A DNA stretch of 64,000 nt from Larus michahellis (lineage: Eukaryota > Chordata > Aves > Charadriiformes > Laridae). Position numbers and translations under genes: made by a program. This document shows positions 63,906 through 64,000 of this stretch, one piece after another. Where the stretch lies: NCBI RefSeq assembly GCF_964199755.1, contig NC_133907.1, positions 2,361,001-2,425,000 on the forward strand, given 5' to 3'. Position 1 is the first letter of the stretch; every line of letters starts with the position of its first letter. The notes under the pieces are model-generated. The model did no database searches. It worked only from the letters and a program-made list of their open reading frames with translations, and was not told the origin of the DNA.

Positions 63906-64000
63906 ACGTGGGCCCAATTCTCTTCTCCCTCACAAAGACGCAGCCGCGTTAATTCGTTGTGCGTGTCAGGGAGGGCACCGCAGCCCCCGTTCTGCCACAT
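63906..64000. other. Window end, no gene seen
   Basis: The final 95 bases are GC-rich and non-coding as far as I can see; no OSBPL2 exon is recognisable. Confidence 0.5.

Noticed and set aside
56691-64000. Search for OSBPL2, the next gene in human
   Set aside because: No exon resembling the ORD domain (no EQVSHHPP) or other OSBPL2 segments could be seen on either strand.

Overview
The window is vertebrate nuclear DNA, almost certainly from a bird. Every gene is split by GT-AG introns, the intergenic DNA is light in repeats, and the one recognisable transposon is a 3'-end fragment of a CR1 LINE, the dominant avian retroelement. The gene order and orientation, LSM14B> <PSMA7 SS18L1> MTG2> <HRH3, is the order I know from human 20q13.33. 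I cannot tell the bird order or species from sequence alone. No prokaryotic system, CRISPR array, rRNA or tRNA was found.

Layout. 1-5.45 kb: the last five coding exons and 3' UTR of LSM14B (mRNA-granule protein), whose 5' part lies outside the window. 5.45-7.85 kb: a convergent intergenic gap. 7.87-13.75 kb: PSMA7 (20S proteasome alpha4) on the minus strand, complete in 7 exons, 248 aa. 13.75-14.41 kb: a CpG-island bidirectional promoter carrying unusual palindromic repeats. 14.41-31.5 kb: SS18L1/CREST (nBAF chromatin-remodelling subunit), complete in 11 coding exons, 402 aa, with a long AT-rich 3' UTR. 32.25-38.75 kb: MTG2/GTPBP5 (mitochondrial Obg GTPase for the large ribosomal subunit), 6 exons, 424 aa. 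38.8-53.3 kb: a gene-poor gap with conserved-element-like patches and a few unproven ORFs. 53.3-56.11 kb: HRH3 (histamine H3 receptor), minus strand, 3 exons, 420 aa. 56.2-56.7 kb: a 21-bp minisatellite next to a CR1 fragment, directly upstream of HRH3. 56.7-64 kb: non-coding DNA with candidate regulatory patches and one 18-bp minisatellite; the next human gene, OSBPL2, is not seen.

The genes are not an operon or a pathway. Each is an ordinary conserved vertebrate gene, and the only evident physical coupling is the PSMA7/SS18L1 head-to-head promoter, 661 bp between start codons. Exon coordinates were read by hand from splice signals, frame continuity and recall of the human proteins; all five reading frames close exactly. 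I see no convincing undescribed system. The sequence-level oddities most worth checking are the repeated palindromes and the AT hairpin in the shared promoter, the in-frame duplication at the MTG2 start, the HRH3 upstream minisatellite, the divergent HRH3 third loop, and conserved-looking blocks around HRH3.
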